Origin: Pseudomonadota bacterium
GTDB taxonomy: Bacteria > Desulfobacterota > Desulfobacteria > Desulfobacterales > Desulfosarcinaceae
NCBI GenBank assembly: GCA_023435265.1
Contig: JAEYRZ010000104.1
Span: 1 to 19,382 of the forward strand
DNA length: 19,382 bases
Direction of reading: 5' to 3'
Shown: positions 1-6,969 of the stretch, in pieces
How the letters are laid out: each line of letters begins with the position of its first letter
How positions within the stretch are numbered: the stretch's first letter is position 1
Position numbers and translations under genes: made by a program
The notes under the pieces: model-generated
Databases searched by the model: none
Told to the model about the DNA's origin: nothing
The model's input: only the letters and a program-made list of their open reading frames with translations

Positions 1-641
1 TTGCACGGGACAGCGATCTAGTACCGCAGCCGTTTTTCATCCGGCTGGCCAAGGCGATCCCTGTCGGGGCAGGGCTGGGGGGGGGCAGCAGCGATGCCGC
101 CGCCGTACTCAGAACACTGAACCGGTACTACGGACAGCCTTTTACACCGGCCCGGCTGGCTGAGATGGCGCTTGGCCTCGGCGCGGATGTGCCGTTCTTT
201 CTCAACCGAGCGCCGGCCATCGCGGAAGGCATCGGAGAGCGGCTGTCGCCGTACCTGCATCTGCCTTCCCTGCACGTTCTTCTGGTCTATCCGGGGTTCG
301 GCCTGTCGACTGCAGAAGTCTTTCGCCGCCTGAATTTAAGATTGACAAAAGAGGAAAAAAAATTTAGGTATTTTGCCTTTAAAAATGGGAAAATCGATGT
401 GGTTTCCCATCTGCGCAACGATCTTGAAAATGCAGTGATAGAGCAGTTTCCGGTGATTGCGGCCATCAAAGCCGCCTTGGTTGGAGAAGGTGCTTTGGGG
501 GCGCTGATGACCGGGAGCGGTTCGAGCGTGTTCGGGCTTTTTGCCGATGCCGCCGGCGCTCAGAAAGCGGCTCGCAACTTGGCGCCGCAGCCGGGATGGC
601 GTCTCTACACCACCCGATTGCTGACGCATTCCGAGTCGTGA
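1..641 (+). CDS. ispE: 4-diphosphocytidyl-2-C-methyl-D-erythritol kinase, C-terminal part (5' end outside window)
   Basis: This is the 3' part of a GHMP kinase that phosphorylates CDP-methylerythritol in the cytosolic MEP route to isoprenoids. The reading frame is open from base 3 to the TGA at 639-641. It contains the GHMP ATP-binding motif P-V-G-A-G-L-G-G-G-S-S-D-A-A at about bases 60-101, then the A-D-V-P-F-F segment typical of IspE, and near the end the glycine-rich M-T-G-S-G-S-S-V-F-G motif. About 212 residues are visible, so roughly the first quarter of the protein is missing. A stretch around 340-400 is AT-rich and Lys-rich compared with its surroundings, but the frame stays open. tRNA-Gln and prs follow, a gene order often seen in deltaproteobacteria. 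The family call is firm. Confidence 0.95.
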   Translation, partial: ARDSDLVPQPFFIRLAKAIPVGAGLGGGSSDAAAVLRTLNRYYGQPFTPARLAEMALGLGADVPFFLNRAPAIAEGIGERLSPYLHLPSLHVLLVYPGFGLSTAEVFRRLNLRLTKEEKKFRYFAFKNGKIDVVSHLRNDLENAVIEQFPVIAAIKAALVGEGALGALMTGSGSSVFGLFADAAGAQKAARNLAPQPGWRLYTTRLLTHSES

Positions 642-679
642 CATTGCCGCGCAGAGCCGCGTCTGTAGAAACAGATCAC

Positions 680-754
680 TGGGGCGTCGTCAAGCGGTAA
701 GACACAGGATTTTGGTTCCTGCATCCGGAGGTTCGAATCCTCCCGCCCCAGCCA
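680..754 (+). tRNA. tRNA-Gln (anticodon TTG), CCA encoded
   Basis: A complete cloverleaf is visible. The acceptor stem TGGGGCG (680-686) pairs with CGCCCCA (744-750), followed by discriminator G (751) and encoded CCA (752-754). The anticodon stem CAGGA (705-709) pairs with TCCTG (717-721) around loop TTTTGGT, which places the TTG anticodon at 712-714 (glutamine). The T-arm contains GGTTCGAATCC. It sits 38 bases after ispE and 37 bases before prs. A weak promoter-like pair (TTGCCG 644-649, TAGAAA 666-671) precedes it, but co-transcription with ispE is as likely. Confidence 0.97.
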
Positions 755-791
755 ATTGAACCCGAAACAATGAAAGCAGCAGGTAGTCGTC

Positions 792-1742
792 GTGAGCCGA
801 ACTCTGAACAGTTTCTGGATTTTTTCGGGCAATTCCAATCCGACGCTGGCCAAGAAGATCTGTGAGTATCTGCAGATGCCGCTGGGGGGCGCCAAGATCA
901 CCACCTTCAGCGATGGCGAGATCCAGATCGAAATCAATGATAATGTCCGCACCAAAGATGTTTTTATCATTCAATCCACCTGCCGCCCGGTCAACGATAA
1001 TCTGATCGAGCTCCTGCTGATGATCGACGCTATGAAACGTGCGTCGGCCCGGCGCATTACGGCGGTGATCCCCTACTACGGCTATGCCCGACAGGACAAA
1101 AAAGTCGCCCCCCGGGTACCCATAAGCGCCAAACTCGTTGCGGATATGATCACTTCGGCGGGGGCCACGCGCGTGATCACCATGGATCTGCACGCCGGCC
1201 AGATTCAGGGGTTTTTCAACATTCCGGTCGACAATCTGTTCGCCGCTCCTGTGTTGTTGAAGTACATTCGTAATCATCTCGGCAATGATCTCGTGATCGT
1301 TTCTCCGGACGCCGGGGGCGTTGAGCGCGCCCGTGCTTTTGCCAAACGGCTGCAGGCCGGTCTGGCCATTGTCGATAAACGCCGTTCGGCCCCGAATGAG
1401 GCCAAGGCCATGGCGGTTATCGGAAATGTGGAGAACAAAACAGCGCTGATCCTCGATGACATGGTCGATACGGCCGGAACCTTGACCGAAGCCGTGGGGG
1501 TGCTGCTGGAAAACGGCGCCCGGGAGGTCCATGCCTGCTGCGCGCACGCCGTATTGTCCGGGCCGGCCATTTCGCGCATCAATGGATCCAGTTTAAGCAG
1601 CCTTGTCGTCACCGATACGATTCCACTCACCGCTGAGGGCGGGGCGTGTCAAAAAATAAAAGTTCTGTCGATCGCCGAACTCGTGGGTGAGGCCATCATC
1701 CGCAGCTATCGAGGCGATTCTGTGACTTCGCTGTTCGTATAG
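792..1742 (+). CDS. prs: ribose-phosphate pyrophosphokinase (PRPP synthetase)
   Basis: Cytosolic enzyme that transfers pyrophosphate from ATP to ribose-5-phosphate to make PRPP for purine, pyrimidine, NAD, histidine and tryptophan synthesis. The 316-residue length is typical. Visible motifs are F-S-D-G-E-I (39-44), Y-Y-G-Y-A-R-Q-D-K-K (95-104, ATP site), the V-I-T-M-D-L-H-A-G-Q-I-Q-G-F-F segment (128-142) with the catalytic-site His, and the PRPP loop L-D-D-M-V-D-T-A-G-T (221-230). The start is the GTG at 792; it places the conserved N-terminal F-S-G-N-S-N-P at the expected position, although the ribosome site (AGG near 780) is poor. The next gene, rplY, begins 102 bases downstream, a pairing common in these bacteria. 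Confidence 0.97.
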   Translation: MSRTLNSFWIFSGNSNPTLAKKICEYLQMPLGGAKITTFSDGEIQIEINDNVRTKDVFIIQSTCRPVNDNLIELLLMIDAMKRASARRITAVIPYYGYARQDKKVAPRVPISAKLVADMITSAGATRVITMDLHAGQIQGFFNIPVDNLFAAPVLLKYIRNHLGNDLVIVSPDAGGVERARAFAKRLQAGLAIVDKRRSAPNEAKAMAVIGNVENKTALILDDMVDTAGTLTEAVGVLLENGAREVHACCAHAVLSGPAISRINGSSLSSLVVTDTIPLTAEGGACQKIKVLSIAELVGEAIIRSYRGDSVTSLFV

Positions 1743-1844
1743 GAGAAGGAGCTCGGTGATGCGGCCCCAAGGGCAAACCGGCACGATGAACAGGCCGGTT
1801 CGAGATAAGCATCCCGTATCCTGAATTGAAGGAGGAAGAAGTTC

Positions 1845-2480
1845 TTGAACACGATCGAGCTTAATGCGAAAACCCGCACAACCAAAGGAGACGGACCCGC
1901 CAGGGTTCTGCGCCGCGATGGGCGTGTACCTGCAGTTCTGTACGGTCCACACGCCGATAACATCATGCTTTCGGTCAGCGCCTACGACCTCGATATGATT
2001 TTAAAGCAAGGCAGCGTCGGTCGAACGATTTTCAATGTCAAGATCGATGACGGGAAGACCAGCAAATCGGCGATGATCAAGGAAATGCAAATGCATCCGG
2101 TCACGCGGTCCTTTCTGCATCTTGACTTGTATGAGATTTCGATGGACCGCAAAATCCATGTGCATGTGCCCGTGGTCACCACCGGCAAGGCCAAGGGCGT
2201 CGAGATGGGCGGCGTTCTGCAGTTGGTTTTCCGCGAGCTGGAAGTTCTCTGCTTCCCGAATGAAATCCCGGACAGCATCACGATCGACGTCACCGAGTTG
2301 GGCGTCGGTGATGCCGTTCACGTGGAAGATATTCAATTGCAGGGCAATGCCGAGATTCCCCACGACACCAACTTTACGGTTTTGACCGTCACCAGTGTGA
2401 AAGCAGAAGCCGAAGAGGGCGCAAAAGGCGAGGGTGAGGAAGAGGCAGCCGAAGCCGGTGCCGCCGGGGAGTCGGAATAG
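1845..2480 (+). CDS. rplY: 50S ribosomal protein L25, long CTC-type
   Basis: 5S rRNA-binding ribosomal protein of the general-stress CTC type, which carries a second beta domain after the L25 core. The N-terminal half (about residues 1-90) has the L25 features R-x-G-x-V-P-A-V-L-Y-G, H-P-V-T and H-L-D-L-Y. The C-terminal domain (about 100-185) ends in a Glu/Ala/Gly-rich acidic tail, usual for this form. The start is a TTG at 1845, chosen because a strong GGAGGAA (1831-1837) lies 7 bases upstream and no ATG precedes the conserved core. The 102-base gap after prs holds a 7-bp hairpin (AACCGGC 1776-1782 with GCCGGTT 1794-1800) without a T tail, so it does not look like a terminator. pth follows. 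Confidence 0.95.
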   Translation: MNTIELNAKTRTTKGDGPARVLRRDGRVPAVLYGPHADNIMLSVSAYDLDMILKQGSVGRTIFNVKIDDGKTSKSAMIKEMQMHPVTRSFLHLDLYEISMDRKIHVHVPVVTTGKAKGVEMGGVLQLVFRELEVLCFPNEIPDSITIDVTELGVGDAVHVEDIQLQGNAEIPHDTNFTVLTVTSVKAEAEEGAKGEGEEEAAEAGAAGESE

Positions 2481-2515
2481 CCGCAGATCCTGTGCGACGA
2501 TATTGGTGAGTGTTC

Positions 2516-3100
2516 ATGCCGGCTTTTTCTTTGTTCTTGGTGGCAGGACTGGGCAATCCCGGTCCACAGTATCAAATGACCCGGCATAACAGCGGATTCA
2601 TGGTGATCGATGCCCTGGCGGAAACACACCGGATCGCGATGGATCAGCGAAAGTTCAATATCGTTTATGGACGTGGCCGGATCGGCGATTGCGGCGTGAT
2701 CCTGGCCAAACCCCAGGACTTCATGAACCGCAGCGGGCCTCCGTTGCGGCGGCTGGCGGATTACTTCAGGATTCAACGCGAGGCGATGGTCATTGTGCAT
2801 GACGACATCGACCTGGCCTTTCAGAGATTAAAAATCAAGGAGAAAGGGGGGGATGGCGGACACAAGGGCATAAGATCGATCATCGATGTGTTTGGAGGCG
2901 GTGAATTCGTTCGTGTACGCATGGGGGTCGGGCGGTCCGAAGCAAACGCCAATGTCGTCGATCATGTGTTGAGCGAATTCAACCAGGAGGAAAGGAAGGT
3001 ACTGGACGATTACATCCAGCGGACATGCCAGGCTGTCGAGACGATTCTATGCAGAGGTATCAAGGAAGGGATGAACCGGTTTAATCAGAACCTACATTAA
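2516..3100 (+). CDS. pth: peptidyl-tRNA hydrolase
   Basis: Releases tRNA from peptidyl-tRNAs that drop off the ribosome; cytosolic and monomeric in the known family. The hallmarks are present: G-L-G-N-P-G near residue 11, the catalytic histidine in T-R-H-N-S-G-F (His24), K-P-Q-D-F-M-N-R-S-G (substrate-binding Asn), V-H-D-D-I-D-L, and G-G-H-K-G-I-R-S-I. ATG 2516 is preferred because GGTGAG (2505-2510) sits 5 bases upstream; a GTG at 2510 is an in-frame alternative that adds two residues. The 195-residue length is normal. It lies 35 bases after rplY and 20 bases before hppA, suggesting one transcription unit. Confidence 0.96.
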   Translation: MPAFSLFLVAGLGNPGPQYQMTRHNSGFMVIDALAETHRIAMDQRKFNIVYGRGRIGDCGVILAKPQDFMNRSGPPLRRLADYFRIQREAMVIVHDDIDLAFQRLKIKEKGGDGGHKGIRSIIDVFGGGEFVRVRMGVGRSEANANVVDHVLSEFNQEERKVLDDYIQRTCQAVETILCRGIKEGMNRFNQNLH

Positions 3101-3120
3101 CATTGCAATGGAGGATCAGA

Positions 3121-5133
3121 ATGAGCTTAACGAGTAATATCCCGTTGATTTGCACACTGATTGGCCTACTCGGCGTGCTGTTCGCCATTATCGTGGCGAC
3201 TATCGTAAAAAGCGCGCCCGCCGGGAACGAGAAAATGCAGTCGATCGCCAATGCCATCAAAGAGGGCGCGGTCGCGTACCTCAACCGCCAGATGAAAAGC
3301 ATGGGCATTGCCGGCATCATCATTTTCATCGTCATTTTCGCCACCATGGGCGTGAAAACCGCCATCGGCTTTCTGATCGGCGCGGTGGCCTCCTTCCTCG
3401 CCGGCTACATCGGCATGCGCGTATCGGTCATCGCCAACGTGCGCACGGCCGAAGCCGCCCGTAAGGGTCTGGCCGCCGGTCTGGCAATGGCCTTCAAGGG
3501 CGGTTCGGTCACCGGTATGATGGTGGCAGGCCTGGCCCTGACCGCAGTTGCCGGTTACTACGCCGCGACTCACGATGTCATCGCCCTCGTGGCCCTGGGC
3601 TTCGGCGGCAGCTTGATCTCCATCTTCGCCCGTCTGGGCGGCGGTATCTTCACCAAAGGTGCGGATGTCGGCGCCGACCTTGTGGGCAAGGTCGAAGCCG
3701 GCATTCCCGAAGACGATCCCCGCAACCCGGCGACCATCGCCGACAACGTGGGCGACAACGTCGGTGACTGCGCCGGTATGGCCGCCGACCTGTTCGAAAC
3801 TTATGCCGTCACGGCTGTCGCCGCGATGCTGATCGGGCACTTGATGTTCCCCAAAATCCCCATGGCCACCGAGTTCCCGCTGATCCTGGGCGCCATTTCC
3901 ATCATCGCCTCGATCATCGCCATCTTCTTCGTTCGCCTGGGCAGAAGCGAATACATCATGGGCGCTTTGTACAAAGGCATGTTCGGTGCGGCCATCATCG
4001 CCGCCGTGGCCTTCTACTTCGCCGCCATGAAGTACATGGGCGCTATTGAAGGCATCAGCGCGATGAATATTTACTACTGCACCCTGATCGGCCTCGTATT
4101 GACGGTCGTGATCGTGATCATCACCGAATACTACACTGGAAAATACGGCCCCGTGAAGGGTATCGCCGAGGCCTCGACCACCGGTCACGGCACCAACATC
4201 ATCGCCGGCCTTGCCGTTTCAATGCAAGCCACGGCTGCGCCGGTGATCGCGATCTGCCTTGCGATCTTCATGGCGTATCAGTTCGGCGGCCTTTACGGCA
4301 TCGCCATGGCGGCCATGTCCATGCTCTCCATGACCGGTATGGTTATCGCCATCGACGCTTACGGCCCCATTACCGACAATGCCGGCGGCATCGCCGAAAT
4401 GTCCGAAATGGATGAGAGCGTGCGCGCTGTCACCGATCCTCTGGACGCAGTCGGAAATACCACCAAAGCCGTCACCAAAGGCTACGCCATCGGCTCCGCC
4501 GGGCTTGCCGCTCTGGTGCTCTTTGCCGCCTACGTCATGGAATTCGCCGTAAGGGGAGGGTCCGGTGCGGCTGCCATTAAGTTCGACCTTTCCGATGTGA
4601 ACGTCATCATCGGCCTGTTCATCGGCGGCTTGCTGCCTTATTTATTCGCTTCGATCGCCATGAAAGCGGTCGGCAATGCCGGAGGCGCAGTCGTTGACGA
4701 AGTCCGCCGCCAGTTCCGTGAAATCCCTGGCATTATGGAAGGAACGGCGAAGCCCAATTACGGCGCCTGCGTCGATATCGTGACCAAATTCGCACTGAAA
4801 GAGATGATGATCCCGGCCCTTCTGCCGGTTGTGGCGCCCCTCATCGTGGGCTTCCTGTTGGGCAAAGTCGCGCTGGGCGGTCTGCTGATCGGCTCCATCG
4901 TCACCGGTGTGTTCGTGGCATTGTCGATGACCACGGGCGGCGCGGCCTGGGACAATGCGAAGAAGTACATTGAAGACGGCCATCTGGGCGGCAAGGGCAG
5001 CGATGCCCATAAAGCCGCGGTGACCGGCGATACGGTCGGCGACCCGTACAAAGACACAGCCGGCCCGGCGGTCAACCCCATGATCAAGATCCTCAACGTG
5101 GTGGCGCTGCTGATGGTTCCATTCCTGCTGTAA
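3121..5133 (+). CDS. hppA: membrane-bound proton-translocating pyrophosphatase, K+-independent type
   Basis: Integral membrane pump of about 670 residues and about 16 hydrophobic helices that couples pyrophosphate hydrolysis to ion export. The substrate-binding acidic segment G-A-D-V-G-A-D-L-V-G-K-V-E lies near residues 180-192, followed by D-D-P-R-N-P-A-T-I-A-D-N-V-G-D-N-V-G-D; the C-terminal acidic cluster G-D-T-V-G-D-P-Y-K-D-T-A-G-P is also present. The sequence G-N-T-T-K-A-V-T places Lys449 and Thr452 at the positions that, in this family, mark K+-independent enzymes; these are H+ pumps rather than Na+ pumps (inference from family knowledge). ATG 3121 has GGAGG (3111-3115) at good spacing, so an earlier in-frame start at 3103 is unlikely. 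The gene ends in a strong terminator. Confidence 0.96.
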   Translation: MSLTSNIPLICTLIGLLGVLFAIIVATIVKSAPAGNEKMQSIANAIKEGAVAYLNRQMKSMGIAGIIIFIVIFATMGVKTAIGFLIGAVASFLAGYIGMRVSVIANVRTAEAARKGLAAGLAMAFKGGSVTGMMVAGLALTAVAGYYAATHDVIALVALGFGGSLISIFARLGGGIFTKGADVGADLVGKVEAGIPEDDPRNPATIADNVGDNVGDCAGMAADLFETYAVTAVAAMLIGHLMFPKIPMATEFPLILGAISIIASIIAIFFVRLGRSEYIMGALYKGMFGAAIIAAVAFYFAAMKYMGAIEGISAMNIYYCTLIGLVLTVVIVIITEYYTGKYGPVKGIAEASTTGHGTNIIAGLAVSMQATAAPVIAICLAIFMAYQFGGLYGIAMAAMSMLSMTGMVIAIDAYGPITDNAGGIAEMSEMDESVRAVTDPLDAVGNTTKAVTKGYAIGSAGLAALVLFAAYVMEFAVRGGSGAAAIKFDLSDVNVIIGLFIGGLLPYLFASIAMKAVGNAGGAVVDEVRRQFREIPGIMEGTAKPNYGACVDIVTKFALKEMMIPALLPVVAPLIVGFLLGKVALGGLLIGSIVTGVFVALSMTTGGAAWDNAKKYIEDGHLGGKGSDAHKAAVTGDTVGDPYKDTAGPAVNPMIKILNVVALLMVPFLL

Positions 5134-5166
5134 TCGTCGCAAACACCATATAAAACGGATCGATCG

Positions 5167-5196
5167 GGATCGGCCCTTCGGGGCCGATCCTTTTTT
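5167..5196 (+). terminator. rho-independent terminator after hppA
   Basis: A perfect 10-bp stem GGATCGGCCC / GGGCCGATCC closes on a TTCG tetraloop (5177-5180) and is followed directly by six T (5191-5196). It starts 33 bases after the hppA stop codon and closes the housekeeping transcription unit. Confidence 0.95.
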
Positions 5197-5281
5197 ATAT
5201 TGCATGTTCGGCACGGCGATGATACATTTTATGTCAATTTAGTAATTTACGAATCTTTTGAAGGTAATTTGCGGTGCCCGT

Positions 5282-5833
5282 ATGGTGAACAATTCGGTCG
5301 GTGAAAAACCGGATTCTCCTAAAAGCAAGAGCAAGCGCTTCCAGGTGGGGGATTTGGCCGTCTACCCCGCCCATGGCGTTGGACGCATCGAGGCGGTGGA
5401 AAGTCGTGTCGTCAATGGCGAAAAGCACGATTTCTACATCATGAAAATCCTCGAAAACAATATGGTGATCATGATTCCAACCTCAAACGTCCAGTCGGTG
5501 GGGCTGCGGGATGTGATCAGCGCCAAAGAAATTCCCAAAATTATGGACGTCATCAGAGCCAAGCGGGAATTGTCCATTGATAACCAAACCTGGAACCGCC
5601 GTTACCGCGAATATATGGACAAAATCAAAACCGGCTCACTCTACGAAGTGGCGGAAGTATTCCGCGATCTGTCGCTGCTCAAGATGAACAAAGACCTATC
5701 TTTCGGCGAACGCAAGCTCTTCGATACGGCCCAGACGCTTTTGATCAAGGAACTTTCGACGGCTAAAAACTCGGATGAGAAAAGTGTGGTCACCGAAATC
5801 GAAGCGCTCTTCACACCCGGAGCTGAGGAATAA
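5282..5833 (+). CDS. CarD/CdnL-family RNA polymerase-binding transcription regulator
   Basis: About 183 residues. The N-terminal third is the CarD/TRCF RNA polymerase-interacting domain, recognisable from F-Q-V-G-D-L-A-V-Y-P-A-H-G-V-G-R-I-E and the following strands up to I-P-T-S-N-V. The rest is the helical domain typical of CdnL-like proteins (L-x-R-R-Y-R-E-Y, S-F-G-E-R-K-L-F-D-T-A). In known members it binds the polymerase beta subunit and stabilises open promoter complexes, often for rRNA and housekeeping genes. ATG 5282 is chosen over the in-frame TTG at 5258 because GCGGTG (5271-5276) precedes it and homologues generally start close to this point. It follows the hppA terminator, so it needs its own promoter; TTGCAT 5200-5205 with TACATT 5223-5228 (17-base spacer) is a weak candidate. 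Confidence 0.9.
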   Translation: MVNNSVGEKPDSPKSKSKRFQVGDLAVYPAHGVGRIEAVESRVVNGEKHDFYIMKILENNMVIMIPTSNVQSVGLRDVISAKEIPKIMDVIRAKRELSIDNQTWNRRYREYMDKIKTGSLYEVAEVFRDLSLLKMNKDLSFGERKLFDTAQTLLIKELSTAKNSDEKSVVTEIEALFTPGAEE

Positions 5834-5901
5834 TTCTTCAGCAGGCCGCCTCCTCCCTGATCCAGACGTATACGGATAGGCGCCCTCTCTGCAGCTGACT
5901 T

Positions 5902-6936
5902 ATGCCCGCCCGAAGCATGTTGACTTTCGTCGTCCCTCGAGAAGAAGCAGGCATGCGCTTGGATGCCGTGGTCGCGGCCCATATTACGGAGCTGTCACGC
6001 TCGCAGGCCGCCGCGCGGATCCGGGAAGAAACCGTGCGGGTCGATGGACAGGCTCAGAAACCAAGCTACAAAGTTAAGTACGGAGAAGAAATCGAAGCCA
6101 TCATCCCGGCCCCCGCTCCGCTGGCGACCGAACCGGAAGCCATCGCCCTGGACATCGCATTCGAAGATCACGACCTTCTCGTCGTCAACAAACCGCCCGG
6201 CCTGGTGATACACCCTTCGGCGGGCCATACAAGGGGCACCCTGGTCAACGCACTGCTGTATCATTGTCCCGACCTGGCGGGAATCGGCGGCAGCCAGCGA
6301 CCGGGAATCGTCCATCGATTGGACAAGGATACCTCCGGCCTGGTGGTGGTGGCCAAAAATGATCATGCCCATCAGGCGTTCTCCCGGCAATTCAAGGAAC
6401 GGCAAATCTCCAAGACTTATCAGGCCGTGGTTTTCGGCAATCCCGTCTCCCGTGAGGGCGTGATCGATTTGCCGGTCGGCCGTCATCCGATCGACCGCAA
6501 GCGAATGACGGTCGCCGGCCCGCGCGGGCGAAACGCGCTGACGCTCTGGCGCGTGCAGGAGTATTTCAAAGGTGCCGCATGGCTTGAGTTCGATCTCAAA
6601 ACCGGACGGACACACCAGATCAGGGTTCATTGCCAGGCCATCGGACACCCGATCGTCGGCGATCCGGTTTATGGCGCAACGCGTGCCCTGCGCCGATCAT
6701 CGACCGGCTCCGATTCGCTCCGTGCGGTGTTGGGCAGCGCCGCACGCCAGATGCTGCATGCCTTCCGGATCGGATTCGTGCACCCCAGGTCGGGCGAGTG
6801 GCTTGTTTTCGAGGCCGCGTTGCCGCGGGACATGCAGGAAATCATACAACGATTAAGGCTGCTGAGTACGGACGAGCGCAGAGTGGCGAACGGGGGCGGA
6901 AGGATCAATGGGGGAGGACCCACACGGGTCCCCTGA
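5902..6936 (+). CDS. RluA/RluD-family 23S rRNA pseudouridine synthase
   Basis: Isomerises uridine to pseudouridine, most likely in 23S rRNA. An S4 RNA-binding domain (about residues 18-70, M-R-L-D-A-V-V-A followed by S-R-S-Q-A-A-A-R-I) precedes the RluA catalytic domain. The signature H-R-L-D-K-D-T-S-G contains the catalytic aspartate (Asp141); V-V-N-K-P-P-G-L-V-I-H-P (94-105) and G-R-T-H-Q-I-R-V-H are also present. The 344-residue length is near RluD. ATG 5902 is used; ATG 5917 is a possible start and neither has a strong ribosome site. The last residues, after about position 325, are Arg/Gly-rich and read through the left part of the hairpin cluster at the junction with the Rnf operon, so the natural C-terminus may be recent. 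RluD identity rather than a paralogue is inferred. Confidence 0.93.
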   Translation: MPARSMLTFVVPREEAGMRLDAVVAAHITELSRSQAAARIREETVRVDGQAQKPSYKVKYGEEIEAIIPAPAPLATEPEAIALDIAFEDHDLLVVNKPPGLVIHPSAGHTRGTLVNALLYHCPDLAGIGGSQRPGIVHRLDKDTSGLVVVAKNDHAHQAFSRQFKERQISKTYQAVVFGNPVSREGVIDLPVGRHPIDRKRMTVAGPRGRNALTLWRVQEYFKGAAWLEFDLKTGRTHQIRVHCQAIGHPIVGDPVYGATRALRRSSTGSDSLRAVLGSAARQMLHAFRIGFVHPRSGEWLVFEAALPRDMQEIIQRLRLLSTDERRVANGGGRINGGGPTRVP

Positions 6937-6969
6937 TTCGACTCTTTCCAGGGGACCCGTATTCGGGTC
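6916..6969. repeat. overlapping inverted repeats at the rluD/rnfB convergent junction
   Basis: Four alternating copies of GGACCC/GGGTCC-type arms form mutually exclusive hairpins: 6916-6921 with 6926-6931 (6 bp, loop ACAC); ACGGGTCCCCTG 6924-6935 with CAGGGGACCCGT 6949-6960 (12 bp perfect, 13-base loop); and GACCCG 6954-6959 with CGGGTC 6964-6969 (loop TATT). The set spans the rluD stop codon and the rnfB stop codon. Neither strand has a T run after the stems, so it is not a standard intrinsic terminator, but as a 12-bp hairpin between convergent genes it may limit read-through or protect 3' ends. Confidence 0.7.

Noticed and set aside
1776..1800. Hairpin between prs and rplY as terminator or L25 leader element
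   Set aside because: Only 7 bp with an 11-base loop and no T tail; no known leader motif recognised.
3166..4188. Long - strand open frame of 340 codons within hppA
   Set aside because: His/Asp/Gly-rich composition typical of an antisense shadow of a membrane protein gene.
6924..6960. 12-bp stem as an intrinsic terminator
   Set aside because: No T run on either strand after the stem; reported only as an inverted repeat.
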